Positions 10,341 to 19,651 of a DNA stretch of 64,000 bases are shown one piece after another. This DNA comes from Pseudomonas congelans (GTDB lineage: Bacteria > Pseudomonadota > Gammaproteobacteria > Pseudomonadales > Pseudomonadaceae): the NCBI RefSeq assembly GCF_900103225.1, contig NZ_FNJH01000011.1:1-64000 (forward strand), given 5' to 3'. The position numbers and the translations under genes were made by a program. Each line of letters starts with the position of its first letter. Position 1 is the first letter of the stretch. Below the pieces are notes generated by a model. That model saw only the letters and a program-made list of their open reading frames with translations. It did no database searches and was not told the DNA's origin.

Positions 10341-11487
10341 GTATTTGGACTCCTTTACCCCATGCCTGGGGCGGTACTGCAAGCACTTCGTCCATGATCA
10401 TCTTGGCCGTGATGCCTCCGTTGGGATGTTGTTGATAGAGCTTCACCCCAATGCTAATAGATATTCGGTCGGGAGCATCATCCCAAGCCCTCAGGCCATC
10501 GACATCACCGGAGCGGTTCGGACCGGGTAGTTCCCATTGAGCCTTAGGCTTTGTAAACACCTCATCAACCTTCCGTCCAGCGTCTGAAATTATCTGCTCG
10601 GCTCCGGCGCCATCCAATAGAGCGCTTTCGGAGAGACCCCCAGCCATGCCTACATATCCGTAATGGACGTTGGACCAGATGTCATAAAAATACTCGTACT
10701 TGCCTTGTTTGTGCCAAACACCACCAATTGTTCGACGGATGATCGGCTTGTGATCCCACGGGCGATTCTGACCAACACGTTCTGCCCAGATGGCAAAGGC
10801 CTTTGCTTGCATACCGGACGCCATGCTGTAAAAGTCCGGGCCGGGACCAAGGCGCAAGTAAAATGGAAGCGCCTCATACTCCTTCATCTTTACCGCCGCA
10901 TCGAAGCTATTGAGGTCTCTCATCTGTCGAACTGTGGGACTATTGATGTTGGCGTTCATCTCTCCAGCAATATAAGTCGCCAGCTCTTCCATCCTGTCAG
11001 GGTGTTTGCAAACAACAGGTTCCGCTTTTGACTCAGGCTGCGCATCTGACTTCTTACCGGCTGCCTTGGGATCTACCAAGGCATTCGCCGCCAAGGCTTT
11101 CTCCGTGAGCTTCGGGTCAGACAACAAGGTCGCCATCTTCTCGTCGTCCACGGAACCGTCTGGCCGGAAAGCCCCCAGCGCCATGAAGTCAATAATGCTC
11201 GCGCCGCCAGCGTCGCCCATGACGAAGCCGCCACCAACATTGCCTGAGCCCGTGGTGATTGTCCCGCCGTGACTGGTGGGGCTTCCCAAGTGGGCCATAG
11301 GACGGCCATTCACCAGAATGGAAGGAAAACCTGAAGTGATGACCGCCCCGCACCCGCAGGTATCACCCACACGTGCCGTGCCCATGCCGTTGATGTTGAC
11401 GTCACCGGATGCAGAAGCGACAGACAGTGTACCGTGACCCGGTAATGGGCAGGCGTGCCTGTCGCCCAATCGAGCTGAAGAAATCAT
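10327..11487 (-). CDS. PAAR-domain protein with C-terminal polymorphic toxin domain (type 44-like), predicted T6SS effector
   Basis: The 386-aa protein has two parts. Residues 1 to about 95 form a PAAR domain (start ISSARLGDRHACPLPGHG, with the ARVGDTCGCGAVITSG and GSPTSHGGTI segments), the cap that sharpens the VgrG spike of a type VI secretion system. After a linker rich in Ala and Lys, residues about 165-386 look like the bacterial toxin 44 (Ntox44) family, with the hallmark WDHKP and YDIWSNVHYGYVG blocks. The family assignment is from memory. AAGGA lies upstream of the ATG. It is followed at once by a membrane-anchored partner. No other T6SS genes are in the window, so it would be an orphan cargo gene using a distant apparatus. 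Confidence 0.8.
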   Translation of the reverse strand: MISSARLGDRHACPLPGHGTLSVASASGDVNINGMGTARVGDTCGCGAVITSGFPSILVNGRPMAHLGSPTSHGGTITTGSGNVGGGFVMGDAGGASIIDFMALGAFRPDGSVDDEKMATLLSDPKLTEKALAANALVDPKAAGKKSDAQPESKAEPVVCKHPDRMEELATYIAGEMNANINSPTVRQMRDLNSFDAAVKMKEYEALPFYLRLGPGPDFYSMASGMQAKAFAIWAERVGQNRPWDHKPIIRRTIGGVWHKQGKYEYFYDIWSNVHYGYVGMAGGLSESALLDGAGAEQIISDAGRKVDEVFTKPKAQWELPGPNRSGDVDGLRAWDDAPDRISISIGVKLYQQHPNGGITAKMIMDEVLAVPPQAWGKGVQIHACP

Positions 11488-11716
11488 TGCATGCCGTCCT
11501 TGCGTCTTTGATCCGTAGACAACAACCAGCGTTTAGTTGACGCGTGGGAGGCTACCGGAAGCGTAAAAGACGGTATGTAGGGCAAGTCTCAATTTTGCGC
11601 AGTACCTTGAGAATCTGATCGAAAAGTCGGTGTGACCTCAATGAGAGCGAACTCGCATCCGTGTCACAAGCTGTCTACCCCGCTACTATACGGTTACCTG
11701 GTCCCTTGAAAATCTG

Positions 11717-12664
11717 TCACTGAAGGAAGCGAATAGCGCGGTTTTCCCCCAACAAAAACCCCTTATTCAACTCCGTCACCTCCCGAATGTAATCCCACAG
11801 CAACGTGATCCGTTTCAGCTTGCGCAGGTCCTCCCTGCAGTACATCCAGAATTGACGAGTGATGTTCACTTCTTCCGTCAGCACCGGCAGCAGCCGTGGG
11901 TCTTGAGCGGCGAGGAAACATGGCAGGATGGCCAGTGCGCGGCCCTGCAGGGCGGCGGTGTATTGGGCGATGACGCTGGTGCTGCGCAGTTGTGCCTGGG
12001 CGTTGGGCAGCAGATTGCTCATGTACAGCAGCTCGGAGCTGAACGCCAGGTCGTCGACGTAGCTGATGAAGACGTGCTCGCTTAGGTCCGTCTTGTGTTC
12101 GATGAGCGGGTGGTTGTCGAGGTAGGCCTGGGTCGCGTACAGACGCAGGCTGTAATCGCAGAGTTTGCAACACACGTAGGGGCCGTGTTCGGGGCGCTCC
12201 AGGGCGATAACGATATCCGCCTCGCGCTTCGACAGGCTGATGAAGTGCGGCAGCGGCAGGATGTCCAGCGAAATGCTCGGGTAGCTGTCGAGAAAGTGGC
12301 TCAGTTGCGGGGTGATGAAGAAGCTGCCGAAGCCTTCGGTGCAGCCCATGCGGACATGCCCGGACAACGCGACGCTGGACCCGGATACCTGCTCGCAGGC
12401 CATGTGCAGTGTGCTTTCGATGGACTCGGCATAGCCCAGCAGGCGCTGACCTTCGGCGGTCATGATGAAGCCGTTGTTGCGCGATTTCTCGAACAGCAGT
12501 GTGCCCAGCGAGGTTTCCAGCGAGTTGATACGCCGCGACACGGTGGTGTAGTCAACGCCCAGGCGCCGGGCCGCGCTGCTGACTTTTCGAGTGCGTGCCA
12601 CCTCGAGGAAAAACTTCAGGTCATCCCAGTTCAACAACCCCAGGGAGGTGATGTTTTTTTGCAT
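11717..12664 (-). CDS. LysR-family transcriptional regulator, divergent from mmsAB
   Basis: The 315-aa protein has an N-terminal winged helix-turn-helix (about residues 13-70; LEVARTRKVSSAARRLGVDY, TVSRRINSLE) and a C-terminal substrate-binding domain, the standard LysR layout. The ATG at 12664 was chosen over longer in-frame starts because the homologous part begins here. It is transcribed away from mmsA across a 158-bp gap, so it most likely controls the mmsA-mmsB operon and itself; the inducer is presumably a valine or propanoate catabolite. This is inference: in P. aeruginosa the mmsAB operon is controlled by an AraC-type protein, MmsR. Confidence 0.85.
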   Translation of the reverse strand: MQKNITSLGLLNWDDLKFFLEVARTRKVSSAARRLGVDYTTVSRRINSLETSLGTLLFEKSRNNGFIMTAEGQRLLGYAESIESTLHMACEQVSGSSVALSGHVRMGCTEGFGSFFITPQLSHFLDSYPSISLDILPLPHFISLSKREADIVIALERPEHGPYVCCKLCDYSLRLYATQAYLDNHPLIEHKTDLSEHVFISYVDDLAFSSELLYMSNLLPNAQAQLRSTSVIAQYTAALQGRALAILPCFLAAQDPRLLPVLTEEVNITRQFWMYCREDLRKLKRITLLWDYIREVTELNKGFLLGENRAIRFLQ

Positions 12665-12822
12665 GTTGACCCTGCTTTTATCTGCATTCTTGTTAGAAGT
12701 TTGCACATCTATACTCCAAAGCACGCCCCCTGACCAATTCAAAAACAAGACTGCCGGGAGGCCACGATCATCCTTCTGTACAGGCTGTGGATGCGTGGTT
12801 TGCTGAAGGGAGAATCGCTGAA

Positions 12823-14349
12823 ATGAATGCCTCACTGAACCACACGACGACCTCGATTGCCCGCGTGAAACTGCTGATCAACGGCGAGTGGACCGACTCG
12901 CTAAGCAGCGAATGGCAAGACATCGTCAACCCGGCCACCCAGGAAATCCTCGCCCAGGTGCCATTCGCCACGGCCAGTGAAGTAGACGCCGCCGTCGCAG
13001 CAGCCCATGCGGCCTATCGAACCTGGCGCGAAACACCGATCGGTGTGCGTATGCGCATCATGCTCAAGTTGCAGGCGCTGATCCGCGAGCACTCCAAACG
13101 TATCGCGGCGGTACTCAGTGCCGAGCAGGGCAAGACGCTGGCCGATGCCGAGGGCGATATCTTTCGGGGCCTGGAAGTGGTCGAGCACGCCTGTTCGATC
13201 GGCACGCTGCAAATGGGCGAGTTTGCCGAGAACGTCGCCAGCGGCGTCGACACCTACACGCTGCGTCAGCCGATCGGCGTGTGCGCCGGGATCACACCGT
13301 TCAACTTCCCGGCGATGATTCCGCTGTGGATGTTTCCGATGGCGATCGCCTGCGGCAATACATTCGTGCTCAAGCCTTCTGAGCAGGATCCGCTGTCGAC
13401 CCTGCTACTGGTCGAGCTGGCGATCGAGGCGGGGGTGCCGCCCGGTGTGCTCAACGTGGTGCATGGCGGCAAGGAGGTGGTGGACGCGATCTGCACGCAC
13501 AAGGACATCAAGGCTGTTTCCTTCGTCGGTTCGACGGCGGTCGGCACGCATGTCTACGATCTTGCCGGTCGGCATGGCAAGCGTGTGCAGGCGATGATGG
13601 GGGCGAAAAATCATGCCGTCGTGCTACCCGATGCCAACCGTGAGCAAACCCTGGACGCGCTGGTGGGCGCAGGTTTCGGTGCGGCGGGCCAGCGTTGCAT
13701 GGCGACCTCCGTGGTGGTGCTGGTCGGCGCTTCGAAACAATGGCTGCCGGACCTCAAGGCGCGGGCGCAGACACTCAAGGTCAATGCCGGTCAGGAACCG
13801 GGCACCGACATCGGGCCGGTGATTTCACGGCGCGCCAGACAGCGCATTCTGGACCTGATCGAGAGCGGTGTGCGTGAAGGTGCGACGCTGGAACTGGATG
13901 GTCGGGAGGTTTCGGTACCGGGTTACGAGGGCGGCAACTTCGTAGGGCCGACACTGTTCTCGGGCGTCACCACCGACATGCAGATCTACACTCAGGAAAT
14001 TTTCGGGCCGGTGCTGGTGGTGCTGGAGGTCGATACCCTTGATGAGGCTATCGCGCTGGTCAACGCCAACCCGTTCGGCAACGGCACCGGGCTGTTTACC
14101 CAGAGCGGCGCGGCGGCACGCAAGTTTCAAAGCGAGATCGATATCGGACAGGTCGGGATCAATATTCCGATTCCCGTGCCAGTGCCGTTTTTCAGCTTCA
14201 CCGGCTCGCGGGGTTCCAAACTGGGCGATCTGGGCCCGTACGGCAAACAGGTGGTGCAGTTCTACACTCAGACCAAGACCGTCACCAGCCGCTGGTTCGA
14301 TGACGACAGCGTCAATGATGGTGTGAACACCACGATCAATCTGCGCTGA
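12823..14349 (+). CDS. mmsA: Methylmalonate-semialdehyde dehydrogenase (CoA-acylating)
   Basis: MmsA converts methylmalonate semialdehyde, with CoA and NAD+, to propionyl-CoA in valine catabolism. The 508-aa protein is an aldehyde dehydrogenase with the MmsA-type N-terminus, the GVCAGITPFNFPAMIPLWMF block, the NAD-binding SFVGSTAVG turn, and the catalytic Cys in GQRCMATS (C292). The start at 12823 follows a purine-rich GAAGGGAGAA stretch. mmsB follows after 33 bp, so the two are almost surely one operon, divergent from a LysR gene. Related enzymes act on malonate semialdehyde, but the mmsB pairing supports the valine route. Confidence 0.93.
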   Translation: MNASLNHTTTSIARVKLLINGEWTDSLSSEWQDIVNPATQEILAQVPFATASEVDAAVAAAHAAYRTWRETPIGVRMRIMLKLQALIREHSKRIAAVLSAEQGKTLADAEGDIFRGLEVVEHACSIGTLQMGEFAENVASGVDTYTLRQPIGVCAGITPFNFPAMIPLWMFPMAIACGNTFVLKPSEQDPLSTLLLVELAIEAGVPPGVLNVVHGGKEVVDAICTHKDIKAVSFVGSTAVGTHVYDLAGRHGKRVQAMMGAKNHAVVLPDANREQTLDALVGAGFGAAGQRCMATSVVVLVGASKQWLPDLKARAQTLKVNAGQEPGTDIGPVISRRARQRILDLIESGVREGATLELDGREVSVPGYEGGNFVGPTLFSGVTTDMQIYTQEIFGPVLVVLEVDTLDEAIALVNANPFGNGTGLFTQSGAAARKFQSEIDIGQVGINIPIPVPVPFFSFTGSRGSKLGDLGPYGKQVVQFYTQTKTVTSRWFDDDSVNDGVNTTINLR

Positions 14350-14382
14350 GCGCTGGCGGTCAATTCGCTTGGGAGAACAACC

Positions 14383-15270
14383 ATGAACATCGCATTTATC
14401 GGTCTGGGCAACATGGGCGCGCCCATGGCCCGCAACCTGATCAGAGCCGGCCACGCCTTGCAGGTGTTCGACCTGAACAAGACAGTACTGGCCGAATTCG
14501 CCGAGTTGGGCGCACAGATCGGCGACTCACCGGCACAGGCGGCCCAGGGCAGTGAACTGGTCATCACCATGCTGCCCGCTGCGGCGCACGTGCGCAGCGT
14601 ATACCTGAACGACGACGGCGTTTTGAAGGGGATCTCGCCCGGAGTTCCGGCGGTTGATTGCAGCACCATCGACCCGCAAACCATTCGCGACATCGCCGCG
14701 CTCGCTGCGCAGCAAGGCGTGGTGTTGGGCGATGCGCCGGTGTCGGGCGGCACCGGTGGTGCGCAGGCCGGGACGCTGACCTTCATGGTCGGAGGTTCTG
14801 CCGGGCACTTTGCTGTGCTCAAACCGGTGCTGGACCAGATGGGCCGCAACATCGTGCATTGTGGTGATGTGGGCACCGGCCAGATCGCCAAGATCTGCAA
14901 TAACATGCTGCTGGCGATTTCCATGATCGGCGTCGCCGAGTCCATGGCGCTGGGCAATGCACTGGGTATCGATACCCAAGTGCTGGCCGGCATCATCAAT
15001 ACCTCGACCGGTCGTTGCTGGAGTTCCGAGGCCTACAACCCGTGGCCCGGCATCGTCGAAACCGCTCCTGCGTCACGCGGTTACAGCGGCGGCTTCGGTG
15101 CCGAGCTGATGCTCAAGGATCTGGGCCTGGCAACCGAGGCCGCGCGTTCGGCGCATCAACCGGTCATCCTCGGCGCAGTGGCGCAACAGCTGTATCAAGC
15201 CATGAGCCTGCGTGGCGACGGCGGCAAGGATTTCTCGGCGATCATTGAGGGGTATCGCCCGAAAGTGTAG
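14383..15270 (+). CDS. mmsB: 3-hydroxyisobutyrate dehydrogenase
   Basis: MmsB oxidises 3-hydroxyisobutyrate to methylmalonate semialdehyde with NAD+, the step before MmsA in valine degradation. The 295-aa protein begins with the beta-hydroxyacid dehydrogenase Rossmann signature (IAFIGLGNMGAPMARNLI), carries the substrate-binding DAPVSGGTGGAQAGTL block near residue 120 and the catalytic-lysine segment GQIAKICNNMLL near residue 170. Length is normal. It lies 33 bp downstream of mmsA with a good purine-rich RBS (GGGAGAA). No terminator is visible directly after it. Confidence 0.93.
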   Translation: MNIAFIGLGNMGAPMARNLIRAGHALQVFDLNKTVLAEFAELGAQIGDSPAQAAQGSELVITMLPAAAHVRSVYLNDDGVLKGISPGVPAVDCSTIDPQTIRDIAALAAQQGVVLGDAPVSGGTGGAQAGTLTFMVGGSAGHFAVLKPVLDQMGRNIVHCGDVGTGQIAKICNNMLLAISMIGVAESMALGNALGIDTQVLAGIINTSTGRCWSSEAYNPWPGIVETAPASRGYSGGFGAELMLKDLGLATEAARSAHQPVILGAVAQQLYQAMSLRGDGGKDFSAIIEGYRPKV

Positions 15271-15473
15271 GCGTGACCTGTCTCGGGGAGCAGCGGGGCG
15301 TTGATATGTATCCGGTTTTTACATTAGGAAAACGCAGCAGAACCGGCTACTTTGGAACTCGTCATACCCGCGCAGGGATGCTCGGTACGCTTCGACGAGA
15401 AGCGCCGCATCCTCGCCCGGAGGCTGGCGCTTCACATCAAACGTCCCTGACCCAGAAAAAGAAGAGATCGATC

Positions 15474-17201
15474 ATGAAGTTCGAACCCCTCGCCAGATCG
15501 TTGATCGCGACGGCACTGATTGTCGCGTATTCCCCCACATTCGCCGCGTCACAAGCCCCGGTCGCTGCCGAAAACGGCATGGTCGTGACGGCTCAGCACC
15601 TGGCTACCCACGTGGGTGTCGATGTACTCAAGGCTGGCGGTAATGCGGTCGATGCGGCCGTAGCGGTTGGCTACGCGCTGGCAGTGGTCTATCCCGCTGC
15701 CGGCAACCTCGGTGGTGGCGGCTTCATGACCATCCAGCTGGCCGACGGGCGCAAGACCTTCCTCGACTTCCGTGAAAAGGCACCGTTGGCGGCCACTGCC
15801 GACATGTACCTGGACAAGGACGGCAAGGTCATCCCTGATCTGAGTGCCAAGGGCCATCTGGCCGTCGGCGTGCCTGGCACCGTGTCCGGTATGGAAATGG
15901 CGCTGAGCAAGTACGGCACTCGCAAGCGTGAAGAAGTCATCGCTCCGGCGATCAAACTCGCCGAGGAAGGTTTTGTGCTGGGGCAGGGCGATGTCGACAT
16001 GCTGTCGAGCGCCACCGATGTGTTCAAGGCGGACATGGCCGATTCCGGTTCGATCTTCCTCGACAAGGGCGAGCCGATGCAGGTCGGTCAGAAGCTGGTG
16101 CAGAAAGACCTGGCCAAGACCCTCAAGGAAGTGTCCGAGAAGGGCAGCGACGGTTTCTACAAGGGCTGGGTTGCCAAGGCACTGGTCGATTCCAGTCAGG
16201 CTGGCAAGGGCATCATCACCCAGGCGGACCTCGACCATTACAAGACCCGCGAGCTGGTACCGATCGAATGTGACTACCGCGGCTACCACGTGGTCTCGGC
16301 ACCGCCTCCTAGCTCCGGCGGTGTGGTCATCTGCGAGATTCTGAACATCCTCGAAGGTTACCCGATGAAAGAGCTGGGCTTCCGCTCGGCGCAGGGTATG
16401 CATTATCAGATCGAGGCCATGCGGCACGCCTACGCGGACCGCAACAGCTACCTGGGCGACCCGGACTTCGTCAAGAATCCGGTCGAGCACCTGCTGGACG
16501 TCAAGTACGCCGCCAAGCTGCGCGCTGCCATCGAGCCGCAGAAGGCCGGTGACTCGAACAAGATCAAACCGGGCGTCGCCCCCCACGAAGGCAGCAACAC
16601 CACCCATTACTCGATTGTCGACAAATGGGGCAATGCGGTGTCGGTGACCTACACCCTGAACAACTGGTTTGGCGCGGGCGTCATGGCCAGCAAGACCGGC
16701 GTGATCCTCAACGACGAAATGGATGACTTTACCGTCAAGGTCGGCGTGCCCAACATGTACGGACTGGTGCAGGGCGAAGCCAACGCCATCGCACCGGGCA
16801 AGACGCCGCTGTCGTCGATGAGCCCGACCATTGTCACCAAGGACGGCAAGGCAGTTATGGTCGTCGGCACGCCGGGCGGCAGTCGCATAATTACCGCCAC
16901 GCTGCTGACCATGCTCAATGTCATCGACTACGGCATGAACATTCAGGAAGCGGTGGACGCGCCGCGTTTCCACCAGCAATGGCAGCCTGAGGAAACCAAC
17001 ATCGATACCTTCGCGGTCAGCCCTGACACGCTGAAGATTCTCGAGAGCTGGGGGCAAAAGTTCGCAGGTCCGCAGCCGCTCAATCATGTGGCGGCAATTC
17101 TGGTGGGCGCGCCTTCGCTGGGTGGCAAGCCGGTCGGTAACAACCGCTTCTACGGCGCCAACGACCCGCGTCGCAACACCGGGTTGTCGCTGGGCTACTG
17201 A
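15474..17201 (+). CDS. ggt: Gamma-glutamyltranspeptidase, periplasmic
   Basis: This Ntn-hydrolase cleaves or transfers the gamma-glutamyl group of glutathione and related compounds. The 575-aa precursor starts with a Sec signal peptide (hydrophobic stretch about residues 9-24, likely cleavage after PTFA), so it acts in the periplasm. It is autoprocessed into two chains before the nucleophile, here the first Thr of TTHYSIVDKWGNAV (T376). The MSPTIV and GTPGGSRII blocks of the small chain are present. The start at 15474 was chosen because the signal peptide begins there and AAGAAGAGA precedes it; the longer in-frame start at 15273 adds sequence not seen in the family. Confidence 0.93.
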   Translation: MKFEPLARSLIATALIVAYSPTFAASQAPVAAENGMVVTAQHLATHVGVDVLKAGGNAVDAAVAVGYALAVVYPAAGNLGGGGFMTIQLADGRKTFLDFREKAPLAATADMYLDKDGKVIPDLSAKGHLAVGVPGTVSGMEMALSKYGTRKREEVIAPAIKLAEEGFVLGQGDVDMLSSATDVFKADMADSGSIFLDKGEPMQVGQKLVQKDLAKTLKEVSEKGSDGFYKGWVAKALVDSSQAGKGIITQADLDHYKTRELVPIECDYRGYHVVSAPPPSSGGVVICEILNILEGYPMKELGFRSAQGMHYQIEAMRHAYADRNSYLGDPDFVKNPVEHLLDVKYAAKLRAAIEPQKAGDSNKIKPGVAPHEGSNTTHYSIVDKWGNAVSVTYTLNNWFGAGVMASKTGVILNDEMDDFTVKVGVPNMYGLVQGEANAIAPGKTPLSSMSPTIVTKDGKAVMVVGTPGGSRIITATLLTMLNVIDYGMNIQEAVDAPRFHQQWQPEETNIDTFAVSPDTLKILESWGQKFAGPQPLNHVAAILVGAPSLGGKPVGNNRFYGANDPRRNTGLSLGY

Positions 17202-17216
17202 GTCACGCTACTGATC

Positions 17217-17252
17217 ACGCCACGGCCCTGAGCTTCAGGGTCGTGGCGTTTT
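17217..17252. terminator. Rho-independent terminator between ggt and the selenium ABC operon
   Basis: A 14-bp inverted repeat (CGCCACGGCCCTGA / TCAGGGTCGTGGCG, one mismatch) with a TTTT tail on the plus strand sits 16 bp after the ggt stop. It lies between converging genes and could also stop the minus-strand operon. Confidence 0.8.
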
Positions 17253-17268
17253 GCTTTCCAGCGTCTGC

Positions 17269-18036
17269 TCAGTTGCGCACCCAGCGCTGCCGGCTCCAGC
17301 CGCTCAATGCGTCGACGGCGAACACCAGTACCAGCATCGCCACAATCACGGTGCTGGCCTGCGCTTCCTGAAACAGACTGAGGCTGACGTACAGCATCTG
17401 CCCCAGACCGCCCGCGCCGACAAAACCCAGCACGCTGGCCATACGAATGTTGTTTTCCCAGCGATACAGCGTATACGCCAGCAGCTGTGGCCAGAGGTTG
17501 GGCAGGGTGCCGTAGCTGAACGCCTGCCAGGCGCTGCCGCCCTGCAGACGAATCGCTGCAGCGGGTTGCGGCGCGGTATTTTCCAGTGCCTCGGCAAACA
17601 GACGGCCCAGAACGCCCGTGGTGTGCAGTGCCAGTGCCAGCGTGCCAGCATTGGGGCCGAGCCCGGCAGCCAGCACCATCAACACGGCCCACACCAGTTC
17701 CGGAATGGCGCGCAGCGCATTGAGCAGCAGGCGACTCAGGCTGCGCAGCAGCCAGCCGAAGCGCCCGGCAGCGGGCAATGCCAGGAGCAAACCTGCAATG
17801 GCGGCCAACAATGTGCCGAGCGCAGACATGGCCAGGGTTTCCAGAGCGCCCTGGCCGATTGCCTGCAGATGAGTGCTGCTCAGGTCCGGGCTCATGAAGC
17901 GCAACGCGTAACGGCCCATCTGCGTCAGGTTGTCGTGACTGCCCAGGGTGAACAGGTCGAGGCCGAGGTACACAAACGATGCGACCACGGACGCAATCAT
18001 CGTCAGCACGACCAGCAGGTTGCCTGCGCGCTTCAT
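17269..18036 (-). CDS. ABC transporter permease, PhnE family, second permease of the putative selenium importer
   Basis: The 255-aa inner-membrane protein has about six hydrophobic segments and the binding-protein-dependent permease signature region (LQGGSAWQAFSYGTLPNLWPQL), which docks with the ATPase. It closely resembles PhnE phosphonate permeases. Its start overlaps the stop of the preceding permease gene by 4 bp. It is the last gene of a four-gene minus-strand operon whose binding protein and neighbours (selD, mnmH) point to selenium oxyanion uptake. The two permeases probably form a heterodimer. Confidence 0.85.
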   Translation of the reverse strand: MKRAGNLLVVLTMIASVVASFVYLGLDLFTLGSHDNLTQMGRYALRFMSPDLSSTHLQAIGQGALETLAMSALGTLLAAIAGLLLALPAAGRFGWLLRSLSRLLLNALRAIPELVWAVLMVLAAGLGPNAGTLALALHTTGVLGRLFAEALENTAPQPAAAIRLQGGSAWQAFSYGTLPNLWPQLLAYTLYRWENNIRMASVLGFVGAGGLGQMLYVSLSLFQEAQASTVIVAMLVLVFAVDALSGWSRQRWVRN

Positions 18037-18860
18037 GTGAACTGCCTGCGCAGCAAACGGCTGAGCTGGTCGGCGAGCAGCACCAGCAGCAGGAAGGTCA
18101 GCAGCATGCTCGCCACTTCGTCACCGGCGAACATGCGCATCGACAGGTCGATCTGCTGACCTAGCCCGCCTGCGCCGACGAAGCCCATGACCACCGAGGC
18201 GCGCACGGCGCACTCCCAGCGGTACACAGTGTAGGAAGTCAGTTCGGCTGCAGCATTGGGCAGGATGCCGTAAGCCAGTGCGGCCAAGCGACCGCTGCCT
18301 GCCTGCAGCAGCGCGTGGGCCGGGCGCTGGTCCACCGATTCGAAAATCTCGGCGTACACCTTGCCGAGCATGCCTGCATAGGTGATGGCGATGGCCAGCA
18401 CGCCCGCCGTCGGGCCCAGGCCGACCGCGCGCACGAACAACAGCGCCCAGACTATTTCCGGCACGCTGCGCAGGAAGATCAGCACCCCGCGTACCGGCCA
18501 GCGCAGGCATTGGCCGAGCCAGCCGGGGCGGCCGCCACGTGAGGCGGCCGACAGCGACAATGCCTGGCTGGCGAGCAGGCTTGCCGGTACGGCCAGCAGC
18601 AAGGCAAGGGCAATGCCGGCGGTGGCAATCGCCAGGGTTTGCAGCGTCGCATCCAGCAGCAACCCGAGGAATTCCGCAGAGTGCGCCACTGGCCAGAACT
18701 CGGCGAGAAAGCTGCCCATCGTCCGCGCATTATCGGCTTGCAACAGCACCAGCGGATTCAGTTCGGCCAGGCGAATGCCCGGCCAGAGCAGGGCCACCGC
18801 CAGCAGTGTCAGCAACAAGCGTGGCGTTGCCGCCGGGTCGCGCTGATCCCGACTCAGCAT
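18033..18860 (-). CDS. ABC transporter permease, PhnE family, first permease of the putative selenium importer
   Basis: The 275-aa membrane protein has an N-terminal hydrophobic segment (LLLTLLAVALLWPGI) followed by a typical PhnE core with the EAA-like loop ALLQAGSGRLAALAYGILPNA around residue 190. It is a paralogue of the downstream permease; the two share the layout RWE..R.(A)SV.GFVGAGGLGQ near the C-terminus. The gene overlaps the end of the ATPase gene by 7 bp and the start of the next permease by 4 bp, so all are coupled. Substrate assignment rests on operon context. Confidence 0.85.
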   Translation of the reverse strand: MLSRDQRDPAATPRLLLTLLAVALLWPGIRLAELNPLVLLQADNARTMGSFLAEFWPVAHSAEFLGLLLDATLQTLAIATAGIALALLLAVPASLLASQALSLSAASRGGRPGWLGQCLRWPVRGVLIFLRSVPEIVWALLFVRAVGLGPTAGVLAIAITYAGMLGKVYAEIFESVDQRPAHALLQAGSGRLAALAYGILPNAAAELTSYTVYRWECAVRASVVMGFVGAGGLGQQIDLSMRMFAGDEVASMLLTFLLLVLLADQLSRLLRRQFT

Positions 18861-19651
18861 CGCGGTGTCCAGCGTGTCTCAGTCGCATCCGAAACCGGCT
18901 GAGGGCTGAGTTGTTCGTTGGCATACAGCGTGTCGAGATGCTCCCGGCCGACCTCGCTGGCGGCGAGGTCGAAGTGAATTCGCCCGTCGCGCACCCCGAT
19001 GACGCGCGGAAAATGCGCCAGCGCCAGTTCCACCGCATGCAGGCTGGCGACCAGCGTCACGTTGTGCTCGATGGCGTGCTGACACAGCAGCGCCAGGGTG
19101 TGATCGGCGAGGCGCGGGTCCATCGCCGAAACCGGCTCGTCGGCCAGCAGCAGTTCGGGTTGCTGATACAGGGCACGGGCAATGCCGACACGTTGCAGCT
19201 GTCCGCCGGACAACTGCTGGCAACGCTCGAACAATTTGTCCGCCAGGTCCAGACGTGCCAGCACCTCGCGGGCGCCGCTGATGTCGAGTGGATGCAGCAG
19301 GTTCAGCAGGCTTTTGCCCAGCCCCCACTGACCAAGCCTGCCCGCCGACACCGCAGTCACCACCCGCTGGCGCGCCGGCAACGGCGGTGCCTGATGAATC
19401 AGCGCAATGCGGCTGCGCAGGCGCTGGCGTCGTTTACTGGAGAGCTGCCAGGGATCAGTCCCCAGCACCTGCAGTTGTCCGGCACTGGGCGGCAGAGCGC
19501 TGGCCAGCAGATTGAGCAGCGTGGTCTTGCCTGCACCGGACGGCCCGATGATCGCCACTCGCTCGCCGCTATCGATGCTCAGGTCCAGGCCACGCAACGC
19601 CAGTGTGCCGTCGCTGTGGCGCAGCTCGATGCCGGACAGACACAGGGTCAT
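18854..19651 (-). CDS. ABC transporter ATP-binding protein, PhnC-like (putative selenium importer)
   Basis: The 265-aa ATPase carries Walker A GPSGAGKT (residues 36-43), the ABC signature LSGGQLQRVGIARAL, Walker B LLLADEPVSAMD and a switch-region histidine (LVASLHAVELAL). It would power the two adjacent permeases on the cytoplasmic face. The start at 19651 overlaps the stop of the binding-protein gene as ATGA; a longer in-frame reading to 19972 lies inside that gene and is rejected. PhnC-type ATPases also serve phosphonate and phosphite importers, so the substrate is inferred from neighbours. Confidence 0.9.
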   Translation of the reverse strand: MTLCLSGIELRHSDGTLALRGLDLSIDSGERVAIIGPSGAGKTTLLNLLASALPPSAGQLQVLGTDPWQLSSKRRQRLRSRIALIHQAPPLPARQRVVTAVSAGRLGQWGLGKSLLNLLHPLDISGAREVLARLDLADKLFERCQQLSGGQLQRVGIARALYQQPELLLADEPVSAMDPRLADHTLALLCQHAIEHNVTLVASLHAVELALAHFPRVIGVRDGRIHFDLAASEVGREHLDTLYANEQLSPQPVSDATETRWTPRC

